Positions 25,830 through 34,736 of a stretch of DNA of 44,250 nucleotides are shown here, piece after piece (position 1 is the stretch's first letter; the number at the start of each line of letters is the position of its first letter). The DNA is taken from assembly GCA_900546775.1 (NCBI GenBank), contig UREM01000018.1:1-44250 (forward strand). Reading direction: 5' to 3'. Under the pieces are notes generated by a model, which was not told the origin of the DNA, ran no database searches, and was given only the letters and a program-made list of their open reading frames with translations. The position numbers were made by a program, and so were the translations under genes. The stretch is from an uncultured Collinsella sp. GTDB taxonomy: Bacteria; Actinomycetota; Coriobacteriia; Coriobacteriales; Coriobacteriaceae.

Positions 25830-28827
25830 ATCGCTCGACCAGCACGCGATTGAGCCGCCCCTCCACCAAGCGCTCGTATAGACGCCGCGTCTCGGGCTCG
25901 GGCACGCCATTGACCTGCTCCCTCAGATGATGCATATGCCCGCTGTACAGCTCGACGATATCGCGCCGCCGCCCCGCCGCACTGTAGACGCGCATGGCGC
26001 AGCGCACCATATCCTCACGCGCCGTCTCTTGCCGCAGCCCCGACTCCACCAGCCATACCGCCGACTGCAGGTCGTTTTCTTCTAGGGCGGCATTCGCGCC
26101 CCGAATCATGCAGTCGATATACTTCGATTCCATAATGCGTCGCATACGCAAAAAGTAGGTGGGGTTACAGCCATTGGGCACATGCAGCGGTCCGGCATAA
26201 AGTTGCTCAATCTTAAGGCACAACTCGACCAGATGGGGCCCGCGCGCACCCGTGCGATTTCCCAAAACCTCGCGGCTTATCTGGTCAAACAGCCGTACAT
26301 CGGTCTTGACGTAGTCACCGTTGAGTCCGATGCATTCATTTTGGATGAGCACACACGACTTGCCATCCGGCGTCGGTCCCAAAGCCGACCGCAAGCGCGA
26401 TATCGTCGAGTACAGGTTGTTGCGGGCGCTATTGAACTCGGCATGGGGCCACAACTCCATTGCCAGCGTCTCGCGGTCGACGAGCGCATCCATGCCCAGT
26501 GCAAGCCGCTCGGCAAGCGTCGCCGCCTTCTTGCGGCGCCACATCTTATCCGTGATGGGAAACCCGTCGCGCTCGGCGCGGAACGCACCAAACATGCGAA
26601 TCTCGATATGGTCGATGGTATCAACGGCTTCAACCTCGCCAGCCTGGAACAGGCGCTCGCCCTCCCCTTCCAAATCGTCGCGCAGCGAGTACCGCGACAG
26701 CTCGCGCACGGGAAGCTTCTTGCGAATCCTGGTCGCCGGCTCGCCCAGACAATGCATGGCAAGGCGCGCAAAGAGCCGATACGATGGTTCCAGAATCCCC
26801 GCGCGATTCATGGACATCCAGGCCGCGAGATCGCTATCTCGCCCCGCGCAAGCCAAATGCAGCGCCACCATCCAGGCTTCTGCACCACCAACCTGCGTCT
26901 GGCTTATATCGAGCAACTCCGCTTCCTCGCGTACCGAAACCATCGAGGTGTTACGCAGATACGCCGCGCGCTCCAGCAGCAATGCGTTATCGCGCATGTA
27001 CGCAATCGACTCCTCGGCAAGTTTGAGCACTTGGACCGCACGGAACTTTGCATTAACCGGCCGTCCCTCTGCCAGCGACTGCCAGCCTTCTAGCAACAGG
27101 CCAAACAGCTGAATCTGGTTGTCGCGCATGCGCACGGCAAAACGATCGAGCTCGTTGAACGCCGCGTCGTCGGTTACCGGCAGGCCGGAAAGGAGCCGCC
27201 GTGCCGCCAACACCATGCGCACCCAGATAGCCATCGCCTTAAGCCCACGCACGTCGAGCGCCTCCCGCACCACCGTCATCTCGTCGTCGCGCTCGTCGGT
27301 TCCCGTAAACGACCCGTCAAAGAGCTCCACCAGCATGCTATCGGCCCGTATAACAATCCCCGCGATGTCGAGCTCACAGTCGTAGGCCTTGCTCGTTTTG
27401 AGCTGCTGTAGAACGCCGCCGTCATCTCCCCGCTCGGTCAGGCAGCGCTTGACCTCGATATGCGCGGACAACATATCGAGTGCGGTATGGGATGTCTCGA
27501 TTTCTGGCACGGCCAGGTTCGTAGGAAGCCCAAGCCCGTTGTCCCCATAGCAAACAGCCGTCAGTGTCTGGGCCACTCTCCATGAAACAGGGTCTATTTC
27601 GCAGGCCGCCCGTTCGCCCCCGCGCTCGATGACCGATGCCATATAGCGAGCGAGCTTTGTATTGGACACGCTGACCGCTGCCAAATACACGCCGAGCGCC
27701 TCGGCAGGCGTTGGCTCTGGAGCCGGATCGTCGGCATCGATCGTACCCAGCGCTGCTCGGCAGATATCGGCCCCGTGCCCCGTCAGAGCAAGATCGACCC
27801 CATACTGCCCAGCAAGTTCAAGGACCGCTCCACGGTCCAAAAAGGCGTCCGCCAGGCCCATCGCCGCATCGCATCGGCCCGCTTTAAGCAAAATCCGGGC
27901 CGCCCTCGGAACAAGTTCGGGGCGAACCTCGGCCACCAACTTACGCAAACGCAAGCGTCCGTTATCCTCCGTGCCCAGACACGTAAAACTCCGCTCGGCG
28001 GGGTCCAAGCCAAAGATCGGGTAGTCGCGTACAAAGTAGGACTGGTCGACCATCGATAGCCTCACCCCGCAAGCCTCGAGTTCTGCGATATTGCCCTCGC
28101 CCATCAAAATCATGAAACATGCCACGCAAAACAGTGCATTATTGTCGAGCGAAGCCAGATCGACAAGTGCCGCGCCATATACGTTGACAATCTCGTTTTC
28201 GAGCAGACCGGCTACGTCGCCTTGGCCATACAGACCCGTCTGCAATGCCGAAACGAGCTCGGGCACGCCCTGCGTAAGCTGATAAAAGTCGAGCGATGTG
28301 CTGATCGAAAACGCCGATGCCCACGCCGAATACTCATAGGCATGTACCTTGAGCATCTGCGCATTGATCTTAACCGAATCGCCCAGCCCATGAATCAGTT
28401 GACGATTTGAAGGACGGCAGGAGATAAAGACCCCTACCCCCATAGCGCGCAGGCCGCGAATCCTGTCGATAAGGTCTTCGGTATCGTGCTGATCGAGGTT
28501 TGGCACATTATCAATCGCGATAAGGGAGTGCGGTTTGTCTTTGAGTTCTTCGGTAACCACCTCGAGCTGCATAAACACCTCGCGCCCAGTGGCGCGATCG
28601 GCCTCGATAATCCGCACGGGGCCTCGCGTCGGGTCGCATTTAACCTCATGGGTGTACTGCAGCAGCACCGAAGTCTTCCCAAACCCGTCGGGCGCATAAA
28701 GAACCACGATGCCGGCCTTTCGGCCCTTGGCGAGAAGCTCATTCATCAAGCGTTCGCGTCGCACCATATAGCCTCCGCCCAGCGGCATCAGCTCGAGGTC
28801 GTCTATACTGCCCAAATCGTTTACCAT
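25828..28827 (-). CDS. Large STAND/SARP-type transcriptional regulator
   Basis: A 999-aa regulator. The N-terminal third is a P-loop ATPase with Walker A APDGFGKT (45-52) and Walker B LIAIDNV (about 102-108), like MalT or AfsR-type STAND proteins. The middle 450 residues are helical. Residues about 742-840 form a winged helix (IRMFGAFRAERDGFPI, RRKKAATLAERLAL, ELWPHAEFNSARNNLYSTISRLRSALG), followed by a bacterial transcriptional activator domain (GPLHVPNG onward). This order, ATPase first and SARP part last, is inverted compared with AfsR. A GAGGAG site precedes the ATG. No biosynthetic cluster is adjacent, so its target genes are unknown. Signal-dependent ATP switching is inferred from the family. 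Confidence 0.88.
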   Translation of the reverse strand: MVNDLGSIDDLELMPLGGGYMVRRERLMNELLAKGRKAGIVVLYAPDGFGKTSVLLQYTHEVKCDPTRGPVRIIEADRATGREVFMQLEVVTEELKDKPHSLIAIDNVPNLDQHDTEDLIDRIRGLRAMGVGVFISCRPSNRQLIHGLGDSVKINAQMLKVHAYEYSAWASAFSISTSLDFYQLTQGVPELVSALQTGLYGQGDVAGLLENEIVNVYGAALVDLASLDNNALFCVACFMILMGEGNIAELEACGVRLSMVDQSYFVRDYPIFGLDPAERSFTCLGTEDNGRLRLRKLVAEVRPELVPRAARILLKAGRCDAAMGLADAFLDRGAVLELAGQYGVDLALTGHGADICRAALGTIDADDPAPEPTPAEALGVYLAAVSVSNTKLARYMASVIERGGERAACEIDPVSWRVAQTLTAVCYGDNGLGLPTNLAVPEIETSHTALDMLSAHIEVKRCLTERGDDGGVLQQLKTSKAYDCELDIAGIVIRADSMLVELFDGSFTGTDERDDEMTVVREALDVRGLKAMAIWVRMVLAARRLLSGLPVTDDAAFNELDRFAVRMRDNQIQLFGLLLEGWQSLAEGRPVNAKFRAVQVLKLAEESIAYMRDNALLLERAAYLRNTSMVSVREEAELLDISQTQVGGAEAWMVALHLACAGRDSDLAAWMSMNRAGILEPSYRLFARLAMHCLGEPATRIRKKLPVRELSRYSLRDDLEGEGERLFQAGEVEAVDTIDHIEIRMFGAFRAERDGFPITDKMWRRKKAATLAERLALGMDALVDRETLAMELWPHAEFNSARNNLYSTISRLRSALGPTPDGKSCVLIQNECIGLNGDYVKTDVRLFDQISREVLGNRTGARGPHLVELCLKIEQLYAGPLHVPNGCNPTYFLRMRRIMESKYIDCMIRGANAALEENDLQSAVWLVESGLRQETAREDMVRCAMRVYSAAGRRRDIVELYSGHMHHLREQVNGVPEPETRRLYERLVEGRLNRVLVER

Positions 28828-29215
28828 GCCCGCTCCTCAACTCGACCGTATGGACACTGTAGCCGCAAGACCATACAAGCCGCGCTATGAATAGAGCGAC
28901 CTTGTATTTTAGGTTGTCTTTTGGTACGCAAGCGGCAAGTTTTTGTACAGCGAGGGCCGATTCTTATTAATCCCCCGACTAATCGGTCTTTAAGCAGGTA
29001 AATGAGCTTGTCAGCTTGTCCCATCTAAGCGGCAGTGTAACGCAAATGAACAAGGTTCAGCCATGTCATTCAACTCGCCTAGCACCCGCTACCGTCTACG
29101 ACCTTTTAGTGGCATTTTTGCATAGAATCTGGTATGGAATGAATCAAGCTGTTTGACATCCGGCATTCGCCAAGCTTGCGGCAAGATTTTGGTCAAGCGG
29201 GCGGAAAGGGATAGC
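28828..29215. other. Intergenic region upstream of large regulator
   Basis: About 390 bases with no gene that I can support. On the minus strand, TAAAAT at about 28903 is a possible -10 box for the regulator, without a clear -35. A short palindrome, CCGACTAATCGG, lies at about 28976, and CCGATT/AATCGG arms enclose it. On the plus strand TTTTGCATAGAAT near 29117 looks promoter-like but leads to nothing recognisable. The region is more A/T-rich than its surroundings. Confidence 0.3.
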
Positions 29216-29241
29216 AAAAAGGCCCCCGCAAAGCGGAGGCC
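29216..29241 (-). terminator. Intrinsic terminator of nagB
   Basis: GGCCCCCGC pairs with GCGGAGGCC (one mismatch) around an AAA loop, with five T residues on the minus strand, about 35 bases past the stop codon. Confidence 0.85.
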
Positions 29242-29275
29242 TTAGGCAAGGCTATGTCGAGGTGCAGGATTCGCG

Positions 29276-30004
29276 CTACTCGCAGAGCGAAAGGGCGGCC
29301 TCGTCGGCAACGACAACGCAGTTGGTGTGCAGCTGCAGGATCGAAGCCGGGCACGCGGGCGTAACCGGGCCATAGCACATGTCATGCACGGCCTGAGCCT
29401 TGGCCTCGCCGTTGGCGACGACCAGGATCATGCGGGCATACATGATGGTCTGGGTGCCCATGGTGTAGGCCTGACGGGGAACGTCGTCGATGCTGTCGAA
29501 CAGGCGGCTGTTGGCCTGAATGGTGCTCTCGGTGAGGTCGACGCAGTGCGTGCCCTTGGAGAAGTGGTCATCGGGCTCGTTGAAGCCGATGTGGCCGTTG
29601 TTGCCAATGCCGAGCAGCTGCAGATCCGGGTAACCGGCGGCGGCGACGATCTTGTCGTACTCAGAGCAGGCAGCGGCGGCGTCGGGGTTGGAACCGTCGG
29701 GCACATGCGTGTTGTTCAGGTCGATGTTGATGTGATCGAAGAAGTTCTCACGCATGAAGTAGTGATAGCTCTGGGGATCGTCGTGCGAAAGGCCGCGATA
29801 CTCGTCCAGGTTGTAGGTGCTGACCTCGGCAAAGTCGACGTCGCCCTTCTCGTACCAAGCAGCGAGCTGCTTGTAGGCACCGATCGGGGTGGAGCCGGTG
29901 GCAAGACCCAGCACGCAATCGGGCTTGAGGATAACCTGCGCCGAGATGATATTGGCGGCCTTGCGGCTCATATCCTCGTAGTCTTTAGCTTTAATGATCT
30001 TCAT
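29276..30004 (-). CDS. nagB: Glucosamine-6-phosphate deaminase
   Basis: Converts glucosamine-6-phosphate to fructose-6-phosphate and ammonia, feeding amino sugars into glycolysis. The 242-aa protein is the short Gram-positive form. Motifs: LGLATGSTPIGAYKQL (phosphate binding), YNLDEYRGL (general base Asp), and GIGNNGHIGFNEP (catalytic His and Glu). The Asn in GNNGH stands where E. coli has Asp, as is common in Gram-positive enzymes. The E. coli allosteric C-terminal extension is absent. The start is the ATG after AAAGGA. It is downstream of a PTS IIA gene and glmM on the same strand; a 270-base gap with two strong hairpins suggests separate transcription. nagA is not visible. Confidence 0.95.
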   Translation of the reverse strand: MKIIKAKDYEDMSRKAANIISAQVILKPDCVLGLATGSTPIGAYKQLAAWYEKGDVDFAEVSTYNLDEYRGLSHDDPQSYHYFMRENFFDHINIDLNNTHVPDGSNPDAAAACSEYDKIVAAAGYPDLQLLGIGNNGHIGFNEPDDHFSKGTHCVDLTESTIQANSRLFDSIDDVPRQAYTMGTQTIMYARMILVVANGEAKAQAVHDMCYGPVTPACPASILQLHTNCVVVADEAALSLCE

Positions 30005-30165
30005 TACGCGTCCTTTCTCGTACAAGAGAGGCAAGGCTCCCCTTACAAGCACTTGCCCGCGGCCCGCGTCGGCCGCAACCAACGTGTGCGGCCACCAGGG
30101 CGAGGTCGCGTAATGTATGTGTCTCGTGTCTAGCCGCGTCGAGGCCCCTGCCCGTCCACGGTGAC

Positions 30166-30236
30166 CCGAAGCCTTTTAGCTTCGGACAAATCCCATCTTG
30201 CCACGGAGGGCGTCCTCTTTCAAGGGCGCCCTCCGT
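30166..30236 (-). terminator. Two strong hairpins between PTS IIA gene and nagB
   Basis: ACGGAGGGCG (30203-30212) pairs exactly with CGCCCTCCGT (30227-30236), and CCGAAGC (30166-30172) pairs with GCTTCGG (30179-30185). The first lies 40 bases past the PTS IIA stop codon but lacks a U-tract, so it is a probable rather than certain terminator. The second could be leader structure of nagB. No DasR/NagR-type consensus was recognised. Confidence 0.5.
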
Positions 30237-30276
30237 AAACGTGTTTGAATTGTAGGCTAATGGCCACGTGCACTTG

Positions 30277-30774
30277 CTAGCGCTCGCGAGCAACGATGAG
30301 CTGGTCCATCTCTTCGACATGCGCACCAACGGAGCCCTTGATACTCGAGAACTCAACGGAGTTGCACACCAAGATGGGAACCGTCACATCATAGCCCTCG
30401 GCAGCAATTGCCTCACGATCGAACTCAATGAGTACATCGCCCTTGTGGACGATGTCACCCACTTGCGCATGTACGGTAAAGTGCTTGCCCTCGAGCTGAA
30501 CAGTGTCCAAGCCAACGTGGATGAGCACGTCCAAGCCATCGACCGTGTTAAGCGCAACGGCGTGTCCCGTGGGAAAAATAGCCTCGACCTTGGCGTCTGC
30601 TGGCGCAATCACGCGCGTACCCGTAGGCTGAATCGCCACGCCCTGGCCCAACAGGCCGGTGGCAAATGTCTGGTCATTGACCTCGGACAACGAAATGACG
30701 TCGCCCGAGATGGGAGCATCCAGCGTAAGGACTCGACCACGCATACCAAAAGACCTTAGGACTTTAGTGAACAT
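30277..30774 (-). CDS. Orphan PTS glucose-type IIA protein
   Basis: A 165-aa phosphocarrier of the EIIA-Glc type, receiving phosphate from HPr and passing it to a IIB domain. PISGDVISLSEVNDQTFATGLLG is the family opening; GTRVIAPADAKV and PTGHAVAL carry the first active-site His71, and LDVLIHVGLDTV carries the phosphorylated His86. The start is the ATG after GAGGGGGAG; seven upstream in-frame residues are not conserved. No IIB or IIC gene is adjacent, so it must serve a transporter encoded elsewhere. Its place between glmM and nagB suggests N-acetylglucosamine or glucosamine uptake, by inference. A regulatory role as in E. coli Crr is not established in actinobacteria. Confidence 0.93.
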   Translation of the reverse strand: MFTKVLRSFGMRGRVLTLDAPISGDVISLSEVNDQTFATGLLGQGVAIQPTGTRVIAPADAKVEAIFPTGHAVALNTVDGLDVLIHVGLDTVQLEGKHFTVHAQVGDIVHKGDVLIEFDREAIAAEGYDVTVPILVCNSVEFSSIKGSVGAHVEEMDQLIVARER

Positions 30775-30845
30775 GCTCCCCCTCGGACATACCAATCGAC
30801 CAAAATAGCCTTAACAGTTTACCACTTGGCACTCGTTTTTGACCA

Positions 30846-32183
30846 TTAGGGAAGTTCGCGCTTGACAACCTCGACGATGTCGTCGACAACGCGCTGGGTC
30901 AGCTCGTGCGTCTCGGCCTCGGCCATAACGCGGACCAGCGGCTCGGTACCGCTCGGACGCACCAGAATGCGGCCGCGACCATTGAGCTCCTTCTCGGCGG
31001 CAGCGACGGCATCCCAGATAGGCTGGCAATCGTCCAGACCAGCCTTGTTGTCGGAATGCACGTTGACGAGTACCTGCGGGTACTTCTTCATGATGCCGGC
31101 AAGATCGGTGAGGGTACGACCGGTGCGCTTGAGCACGGCCAATAGCTGCAGTGCCGTCACCAGACCGTCGCCGGTGGTGTTGTGCTCCAGGAAGATGATG
31201 TGGCCGGACTGCTCGCCGCCGATGACGGCGCCATCCGCGAGCATACGCTCCAGAACGTAGCGGTCGCCCACGGCGGTCTGAACCATCTCGAAGCCCTGCT
31301 CCTTCATAGCGATGGAGAAGCCCAGGTTGCACATGACGGTCGAGACGATCTCGGAGTTGGCGAGCTTGCCGCGAGCGGCCAGATCGGAGCCGCAGATAGC
31401 CAGGATGTAGTCGCCGTCGATCTCGTTGCCCTCACTGTCCACGAACAGTACGCGGTCGGCGTCGCCGTCGTGGGCCAGACCGATGTCAGCATGGGTGCGC
31501 AGCACGAGCTCGCGCAGAGGCTCGAGGTGCGTAGAGCCGCACTCGACATTGATGTCGGTGCCGCAGTAATCGGTGTTGATGGCATGGACCGTGGCACCCA
31601 GGCGCTGCAGCGCGGCGGGCGTAGTCTGGCAGGAAGCACCGTGACCGCAGTCGACGGCAACAACCAGGCCATCGAGCTTAAGGCCGTCGAGCGTGCTGAT
31701 GGCATGATCGACATAGGCCTTGCGGGCGTCTTTCATCTTGATGATGTGACCCACACCGGCGCCGGTCGGCAGCGTGTCGGCAGCCATGGCCTCCTCGGAC
31801 ATGACCCAGGCGCTGATCTCTTCCTCGACAGCATCGGGAAGCTTCATGCCCTTGCGGCTAAAGAACTTGATGCCGTTGAACTCCGGCGGATTATGCGAAG
31901 CGGAGATGACGATGCCGCCGTCGAGCTCATTTTGAACGGTGAGCAGTGCCACGGCCGGCGTAGGGATAACGCCGCAGCAGTGCGGACGGCCGCCCTCGGC
32001 CATAATACCGGCGGTCAGAGCACTCTCGAGCATGGTGCCCGAAAGACGCGTATCGCGACCGATGCAGATGTCCGGGCCAAGAAACTTGGTCGCCGCGCGA
32101 CCTAGGCGAAACGCGAGATCGCACGAGAGGTCGGCGTTGGCGACGCCACGGACGCCATCGGTACCGAAGATGTTCTGGGGCAT
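30846..32183 (-). CDS. glmM: Phosphoglucosamine mutase
   Basis: Interconverts glucosamine-6-phosphate and glucosamine-1-phosphate on the way to UDP-GlcNAc for peptidoglycan. The 445-aa protein has all four landmarks: FGTDGVRGVAN at the N terminus, the phosphoserine loop VISASHNPPEFNG (Ser96), the Mg-binding DGDADR (about 236-241) and the C-terminal phosphate loop RPSGTEPLVRVMAE. The start is the ATG after GAAGGAG; an upstream TTG is in frame but less likely. The next gene downstream, a PTS IIA protein, starts 71 bases past its stop. Together with nagB this forms an amino-sugar block whose enzymes compete for glucosamine-6-phosphate. Confidence 0.97.
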   Translation of the reverse strand: MPQNIFGTDGVRGVANADLSCDLAFRLGRAATKFLGPDICIGRDTRLSGTMLESALTAGIMAEGGRPHCCGVIPTPAVALLTVQNELDGGIVISASHNPPEFNGIKFFSRKGMKLPDAVEEEISAWVMSEEAMAADTLPTGAGVGHIIKMKDARKAYVDHAISTLDGLKLDGLVVAVDCGHGASCQTTPAALQRLGATVHAINTDYCGTDINVECGSTHLEPLRELVLRTHADIGLAHDGDADRVLFVDSEGNEIDGDYILAICGSDLAARGKLANSEIVSTVMCNLGFSIAMKEQGFEMVQTAVGDRYVLERMLADGAVIGGEQSGHIIFLEHNTTGDGLVTALQLLAVLKRTGRTLTDLAGIMKKYPQVLVNVHSDNKAGLDDCQPIWDAVAAAEKELNGRGRILVRPSGTEPLVRVMAEAETHELTQRVVDDIVEVVKRELP

Positions 32184-32240
32184 AGGATCGCTCCTTCCCA
32201 AGTGGGCAAAACGAAGCCGCCCACCCTAGTCGAAAAGAAA

Positions 32241-32274
32241 AGCGGGACCCACCGAGCAGTCGGTAGGCCCCGCT
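32241..32274 (-). terminator. Intrinsic terminator of rplM-rpsI operon
   Basis: AGCGGGACCCACCGA pairs with TCGGTAGGCCCCGCT (two mismatches in 15) around a GCAG loop, followed on the minus strand by TTTCTTTTCG, 31 bases past the rpsI stop codon. Confidence 0.88.
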
Positions 32275-32305
32275 TGTACATTGTATCTCGTAAGGAGATA
32301 AAACC

Positions 32306-32701
<396 letters not shown>

Positions 32702-32703
32702 CT

Positions 32704-33147
32704 TTAAGCCTCCAGCTCAATCTTCGTGGGGTTCTGGGCAGCGTGCGGATGCTCGGCACCAGCGTAGACCTTAAGCTTGGTCATCTGGGCACGGCCGAGG
32801 GTGGTCTTGGGCAGCATGCCGCGAACGGCGCGCTCGATGACCTTCTCCGGGTGCTTCTCCATAGCCTGGCGGAAGCTCTCAGCCTTGAGGCCGCCGTTGT
32901 AGCCGCTGTGGCGATAATAGGTCTTCGTGTCGGCCTTGTTACCGGTAAGCTGGACCTTATCGGCGTTGATGACGACAACGAAGTCGCCGCAGTCGCTGTT
33001 GGGCGTGAACTGGGGCTTGTTCTTACCGCGCAGGATCATTGCGATCTGGGTGGCAAGACGGCCCAGGACAGCACCATCGGCGTCGACGAGAACCCAGTTG
33101 CGCTGGACCTCGCCCTGCTTGGCGTAGTGAGTCGATTTCGAAATCAC
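32704..33147 (-). CDS. rplM: 50S ribosomal protein L13
   Basis: A 147-aa early-assembly protein of the large subunit. [44 protein letters not shown] and the [10 protein letters not shown] signature are present. The start is GTG ([15 protein letters not shown]), with GGAGGAG five bases upstream; there is no ATG nearby that fits. It is the first gene of the rplM-rpsI operon. A weak promoter (TTGCAG, 17 bases, TAACAA) lies about 30 bases upstream. I saw no clear autoregulatory L13 leader. Confidence 0.98.
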   Translation of the reverse strand: MISKSTHYAKQGEVQRNWVLVDADGAVLGRLATQIAMILRGKNKPQFTPNSDCGDFVVVINADKVQLTGNKADTKTYYRHSGYNGGLKAESFRQAMEKHPEKVIERAVRGMLPKTTLGRAQMTKLKVYAGAEHPHAAQNPTKIELEA

Positions 33148-33173
33148 TTAGACTCCTCCATGTACAGTACGTG

Positions 33174-33202
33174 TTGTTACAGAGATTCACGGGGCTCTGC
33201 AA
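33174..33202 (-). promoter_or_regulatory. Possible rplM promoter
   Basis: On the minus strand, TTGCAG and TAACAA are separated by exactly 17 bases, about 27 bases ahead of the rplM start codon. Both boxes match the sigma-70 consensus only partly. Confidence 0.35.
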
Positions 33203-33304
33203 GTAACCCGTCCATATTACCCCGCTCGCCGCTCGAGTCAACAGGTATTTTGGCTCCGACCAGAGTTTCTGCACATGTCATCCATGGGTCATGACGTCGC
33301 GACA

Positions 33305-34183
33305 CTAGCGCTCGACAAATGCCTCGATATCACTCAGTAGGCGCTTTGCCTCCTGGCGGCCCTGAATATACAGGTCGAGGAGCTTTGCCGGATCATGCTC
33401 AACGTGACCGACCTCGACCGGCTTTTGCGGAGCAACGACCAGCGCGCGGCCCTCACGCTCATACTTCCATAGATGCATGCGCTGGATGTTATAGCGGTCG
33501 TGGCGCGTCTCGATAGCCTCGAGCAGGTAGGGGTAGTCGGCATAGCGAGCGCGTGCGGCGGGCATAAACTCGTAGGGCTTTTTCTCGTACGAGCGGTCCT
33601 GCGTGACAATGACAACCGCGCGATCGAAGCCCGCCTCCTCCAGCACGTGCTCGACGGGGACCGAATCGGCTACGCCGCCGTCGACGTATTTGTGCCCATC
33701 GATCTCGACCGGCGGCGTCACCAGCGGCAACGAGGTCGAGGCGCGCACGGCGTCGAGATCGAGCACGGCGCTTTTGACCGGGAGGTACGCGGCGGTTCCA
33801 AAGAGCATGTCCGTCGCGACGGCGTACATCTCGATGGGGCTCGCGTCGAACGTCTCGTTGTCAAAGGGGTCCAGGCGGTCCTGGACATCGTTGAAGATAA
33901 AGTCGTAACCCACGATGGAGCCCGTGGACGCAAACGATGCGGCGCCCATGAAGCGGTTGTCGTTGCAGAAAGCCAGGTTGATGCGGTTGGCACGGCCGAT
34001 CTGGTGCGACTTGTAGTTCACGCCGTTGAGGGCGCCGGCCGATACGCCATATACCGCCGGAATCTCGACGCCGGCCTCCATGAGAACGTCGAGTACGCCT
34101 GCGGTAAATTGCCCGCGGAAGCTGCCGCCCTCCAAAACGAGCGCGACCTTGCCGGCGTTCTTTGCCTTATCTTCTGCAGTCAT
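33305..34183 (-). CDS. Patatin-like phospholipase (RssA/YjjU type)
   Basis: A 292-aa cytoplasmic or membrane-associated serine lipase or acyl hydrolase. The oxyanion loop LEGGSFRGQF (18-26), nucleophile Ser48 in GVSAG (46-50) and catalytic Asp168 in YVDGGVAD complete the patatin Ser-Asp dyad. No signal peptide is present and no secretion apparatus adjoins it, so a housekeeping phospholipid-turnover role is more likely than a toxin role. The C-terminal RYNIQRMHLWKYEREGRALVVAPQ stretch is typical of the Firmicute/actinobacterial YjjU-like group. The ATG follows a strong AGGAGG. It is followed upstream by about 550 bases of repeats and then ssrA. Confidence 0.92.
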   Translation of the reverse strand: MTAEDKAKNAGKVALVLEGGSFRGQFTAGVLDVLMEAGVEIPAVYGVSAGALNGVNYKSHQIGRANRINLAFCNDNRFMGAASFASTGSIVGYDFIFNDVQDRLDPFDNETFDASPIEMYAVATDMLFGTAAYLPVKSAVLDLDAVRASTSLPLVTPPVEIDGHKYVDGGVADSVPVEHVLEEAGFDRAVVIVTQDRSYEKKPYEFMPAARARYADYPYLLEAIETRHDRYNIQRMHLWKYEREGRALVVAPQKPVEVGHVEHDPAKLLDLYIQGRQEAKRLLSDIEAFVER

Positions 34184-34268
34184 ATTGACCTCCTGCGATT
34201 GCGTTTTGGCTTTCTTCTACCCAGTTTTGGAATGGAGGGCGCATAGGTTTTGGAGTTGAGAATATGGA

Positions 34269-34408
34269 GCGGAAAGCGTGTCCCAGTTTGAGGCGGGATT
34301 CCGGGATGAACTTTCCGCTTGGACCGCCGTTGGGAAAGCGTGTCCCGTTCTGAGCGCGGATTCTGGGATGGATTTTCCGCCTGGGCCGCCGTTAGGAAAG
34401 CGCGTCCC
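34269..34408. repeat. 62-bp tandem palindromic repeat, about 2.2 copies
   Basis: Units start at 34271, 34333 and 34395 (the last cut short), each opening GGAAAGCGTGTCCC or GGAAAGCGCGTCCC. Within unit one, GCGGAAAG (34269-34276) pairs with CTTTCCGC (34311-34318), and GTCCC/GGGAT pair inside. Units one and two differ at about ten positions but keep GGAAA/TTTCC pairing. No coding potential is evident. This is not CRISPR: there are no spacers. Confidence 0.8.
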
Positions 34409-34424
34409 ACCCTACGTTGCCGTA

Positions 34425-34680
34425 GCGTTTGCTTAACGCCCGCGCCCTGCACAGAGTTCGATTCTCCGCGGGTTTGGGGTTCCGTTGATGCGGCGCATGG
34501 CCGGCTGAGATTCGATAACATCGCATCCATATTGGGCTGATAGTTTGCGCGGAGAATCCGCGTATTTGCTTCGCAAATCCGCGCCGGCTTCGGCCGGCTG
34601 CCGCCGCCCTCGCCCGCGGGCTACAAACGCTTCGCGTTTGCTTAACGCCCGCGCCCTGCACAGAGTTCGATTCTCCGCGG
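34425..34680. repeat. 47-bp direct repeats with tmRNA T-arm sequence plus hairpin cluster
   Basis: An identical 47-base sequence occurs at 34425-34471 and 34634-34680, opening GCGTTTGCTTAACGCCCGCG and ending with GAGTTCGATTCTCCGCG, which is the T-arm of the adjacent tmRNA but in opposite orientation. Between the copies are four perfect hairpins with three- or four-base loops: CGCGGA/TCCGCG (34548-34562), ATTTGC/GCAAAT (34564-34578), GCCGGC-TTCG-GCCGGC (34583-34598) and CAAACGC/GCGTTTG (34624-34640). Similar T-arm fragments lie downstream of tRNA-Glu at 15.3 kb. Confidence 0.85.
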
Positions 34681-34698
34681 TATCCATATGTAATAAAA

Positions 34699-34728
34699 AG
34701 GCAGGTAGAGACACTTCTCTACCTGCCT
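34699..34728 (-). terminator. Intrinsic terminator of ssrA
   Basis: A perfect 12-bp stem (AGGCAGGTAGAG with CTCTACCTGCCT), six-base loop, and TTTTTATTA on the minus strand, eight bases past the tmRNA CCA end. Confidence 0.92.
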
Positions 34729-34736
34729 GTTACGTA

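Noticed and set aside
29276..30004. Missing catalytic Asp in NagB (GNNGH instead of GNDGH)
   Set aside because: Asn at this position is normal in Gram-positive glucosamine-6-phosphate deaminases.
34269..34408. Possible CRISPR array
   Set aside because: The repeats are contiguous with no unique spacers and diverge from one another; no cas gene is present.
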